A model generated the notes under the pieces. The model had not been told where the DNA came from. It did no database searches and worked only from the letters and a program-made list of their open reading frames with translations. A stretch of DNA of 64,000 nucleotides from Paenibacillus flagellatus (GTDB lineage: Bacteria; Bacillota; Bacilli; Paenibacillales; NBRC-103111), in assembly GCF_003217775.1 (NCBI RefSeq), contig NZ_QJVJ01000001.1, forward strand, positions 682,001-746,000. Reading direction: 5' to 3'. Made by a program: the position numbers and the translations under genes. Positions 63,223 to 64,000 of this stretch are shown in pieces; positions within the stretch are counted from its first letter, which is position 1, and every line of letters begins with the position of its first letter.

Positions 63223-64000
63223 GTGGACGTTCGAAAATCGTTGCCGTACAGGCTGCTCGCCCACGCCTGTCTCGTCTTGTGCAGTCTCGTCTTCATCTCG
63301 CCGATGATTTGGCTATTGCTCACGTCGCTCAAAACCGACAAGGAGCTGTACACGAACCCGCCGGTCATCGTGCCCAAGTCGCTCCATTGGCAAAATTACG
63401 CCGACGTCTTCCGCCAAATCGATTTTCTCGGCATGACGTGGAACACGTTTCTCGTCTCGGCGCTATGCGTCGTCGGCATCCTGCTGTCGGCGCCGCTCGT
63501 CGCGTTCGCCTGCTCCCATATCGACTGGGTCGGCAAAAAGCCGCTGTTCGTCGTCGTCATCGCGACGCTCCTGCTTCCGTATCAGGTGACGATGATTCCG
63601 ACCTACATCGTCTGGAACAAGCTGGAGCTGATCGGCACGTACGTGCCGCTCGTCCTCCCCGCGTTCCTGAGCGCCGGAGCGGGCTACTACGTATTCATGC
63701 TGCGGCAGTTTTTCATGACGCTGCCGTCGTCGCTGTTCCAGGCGGCCCGCATCGACGGCGCCTCGGACTTCCGCATATATTGGCAAATCCTGCTGCCGCT
63801 CTGCAAGCCGGTCATCGCGACCGTCGCCGTCTTCGTCTTTCTCGGCGCGTGGTCCGACTTCCTCGGCCCGCTGCTGTATTTGAACGACCAGGCGCAATAT
63901 ACGCTGTCGCTCGGCCTGTACGCGTTCATGCAGACGAATTACGTCATGTGGGAAAAGCTGATGGCCGCCTCGGCGATGTTCACGCTGCCGATCGTCGTCC
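63223..64000 (+). CDS. ABC sugar permease (UgpE/MalG-like), runs off the window
   Basis: Starts at GTG 63223 with GGAGG 8 nt upstream and is open to the last base, 259 codons. It has a membrane segment near the start (ACLVLCSLVFISPMIWLLLT), a conserved periplasmic part, further helices and the EAA loop FQAARIDGASDFRIYWQILLP. Second permease of the 60.6-kb importer. Only the last part of the gene is missing. Confidence 0.93.
   Translation, partial: MDVRKSLPYRLLAHACLVLCSLVFISPMIWLLLTSLKTDKELYTNPPVIVPKSLHWQNYADVFRQIDFLGMTWNTFLVSALCVVGILLSAPLVAFACSHIDWVGKKPLFVVVIATLLLPYQVTMIPTYIVWNKLELIGTYVPLVLPAFLSAGAGYYVFMLRQFFMTLPSSLFQAARIDGASDFRIYWQILLPLCKPVIATVAVFVFLGAWSDFLGPLLYLNDQAQYTLSLGLYAFMQTNYVMWEKLMAASAMFTLPIVV

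Overview
The window looks like a chromosome segment of a high-GC, spore-forming member of the Paenibacillaceae (Paenibacillus or Cohnella type). The evidence is a YtxC sporulation protein beside thrS, a small acid-soluble spore protein, a liaF-liaS-liaR operon, Firmicute-type T-box, SAM-I and preQ1-I RNA leaders, MqnC of the futalosine menaquinone route, and many carbohydrate ABC systems without their own ATPase. No rRNA, tRNA, CRISPR array, transposase or prophage gene was seen. The assignment rests on gene content, not on a database search.

Layout. 0.1-8.9 kb (all minus): an HtrA-type protease, YugN, the LiaFSR envelope-stress operon, a secreted discoidin/DUF4855 protein, a 40-residue spore protein, an ECF sigma factor and a 3D-domain wall protein. 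8.9-14.5 kb: two different threonyl-tRNA synthetases in tandem, each behind its own T-box, then ytxC. 14.7-17.8 kb: an SMP-30-like lactonase, a membrane protein and mqnC. 18.0-22.5 kb: an orphan sugar-binding lipoprotein, a D-2-hydroxyacid dehydrogenase and a GntR regulator fused to a solute-binding domain. 22.6-26.8 kb: a GGDEF(degenerate)-EAL protein, then metI and metA with a SAM-I riboswitch. 26.8-34.2 kb: an esterase, a heparinase II/III-like protein and a second orphan binding lipoprotein, divergent from a second GntR/solute-binding fusion. 34.8-43.2 kb: corA, an SGNH/discoidin hydrolase, metY, an HRDC protein, ktrB, a possibly truncated ORF, a DUF3055 protein and a small acidic protein. 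43.3-46.3 kb: PAP2 phosphatase, UgtP-like glycosyltransferase and MFS transporter as one operon. 46.5-50.8 kb: a palindrome array, a GNAT enzyme, a YpcP-like 5'-nuclease, preQ1-I/queF/queuosine-precursor transporter and an esterase. 50.8-56.9 kb: a membrane-anchored AraC regulator divergent from an LplB/LplC/binding-lipoprotein transporter. 57.2-59.1 kb: a lower-GC VOC/SRPBCC/ECF-sigma cassette. 59.5-64.0 kb: an AraC-GyrI regulator and a third ABC sugar importer running off the end.

How they fit. Much of the window serves capture and breakdown of complex sugars: three binding-protein/permease sets or orphan binding proteins, a lyase, esterases and lactonase, plus cre-like sites. The most unusual content is (i) the two cytoplasmic GntR-solute-binding-protein fusions, each next to an orphan binding lipoprotein and each with a pair of candidate operator repeats bracketing the target promoter; (ii) intergenic arrays of small palindromes whose geometry (pairs 51-52 bp apart, repeated every 114 bp) is the same at two loci although the palindromes differ; and (iii) a second ThrRS in which residues of the threonine-binding loop are changed.
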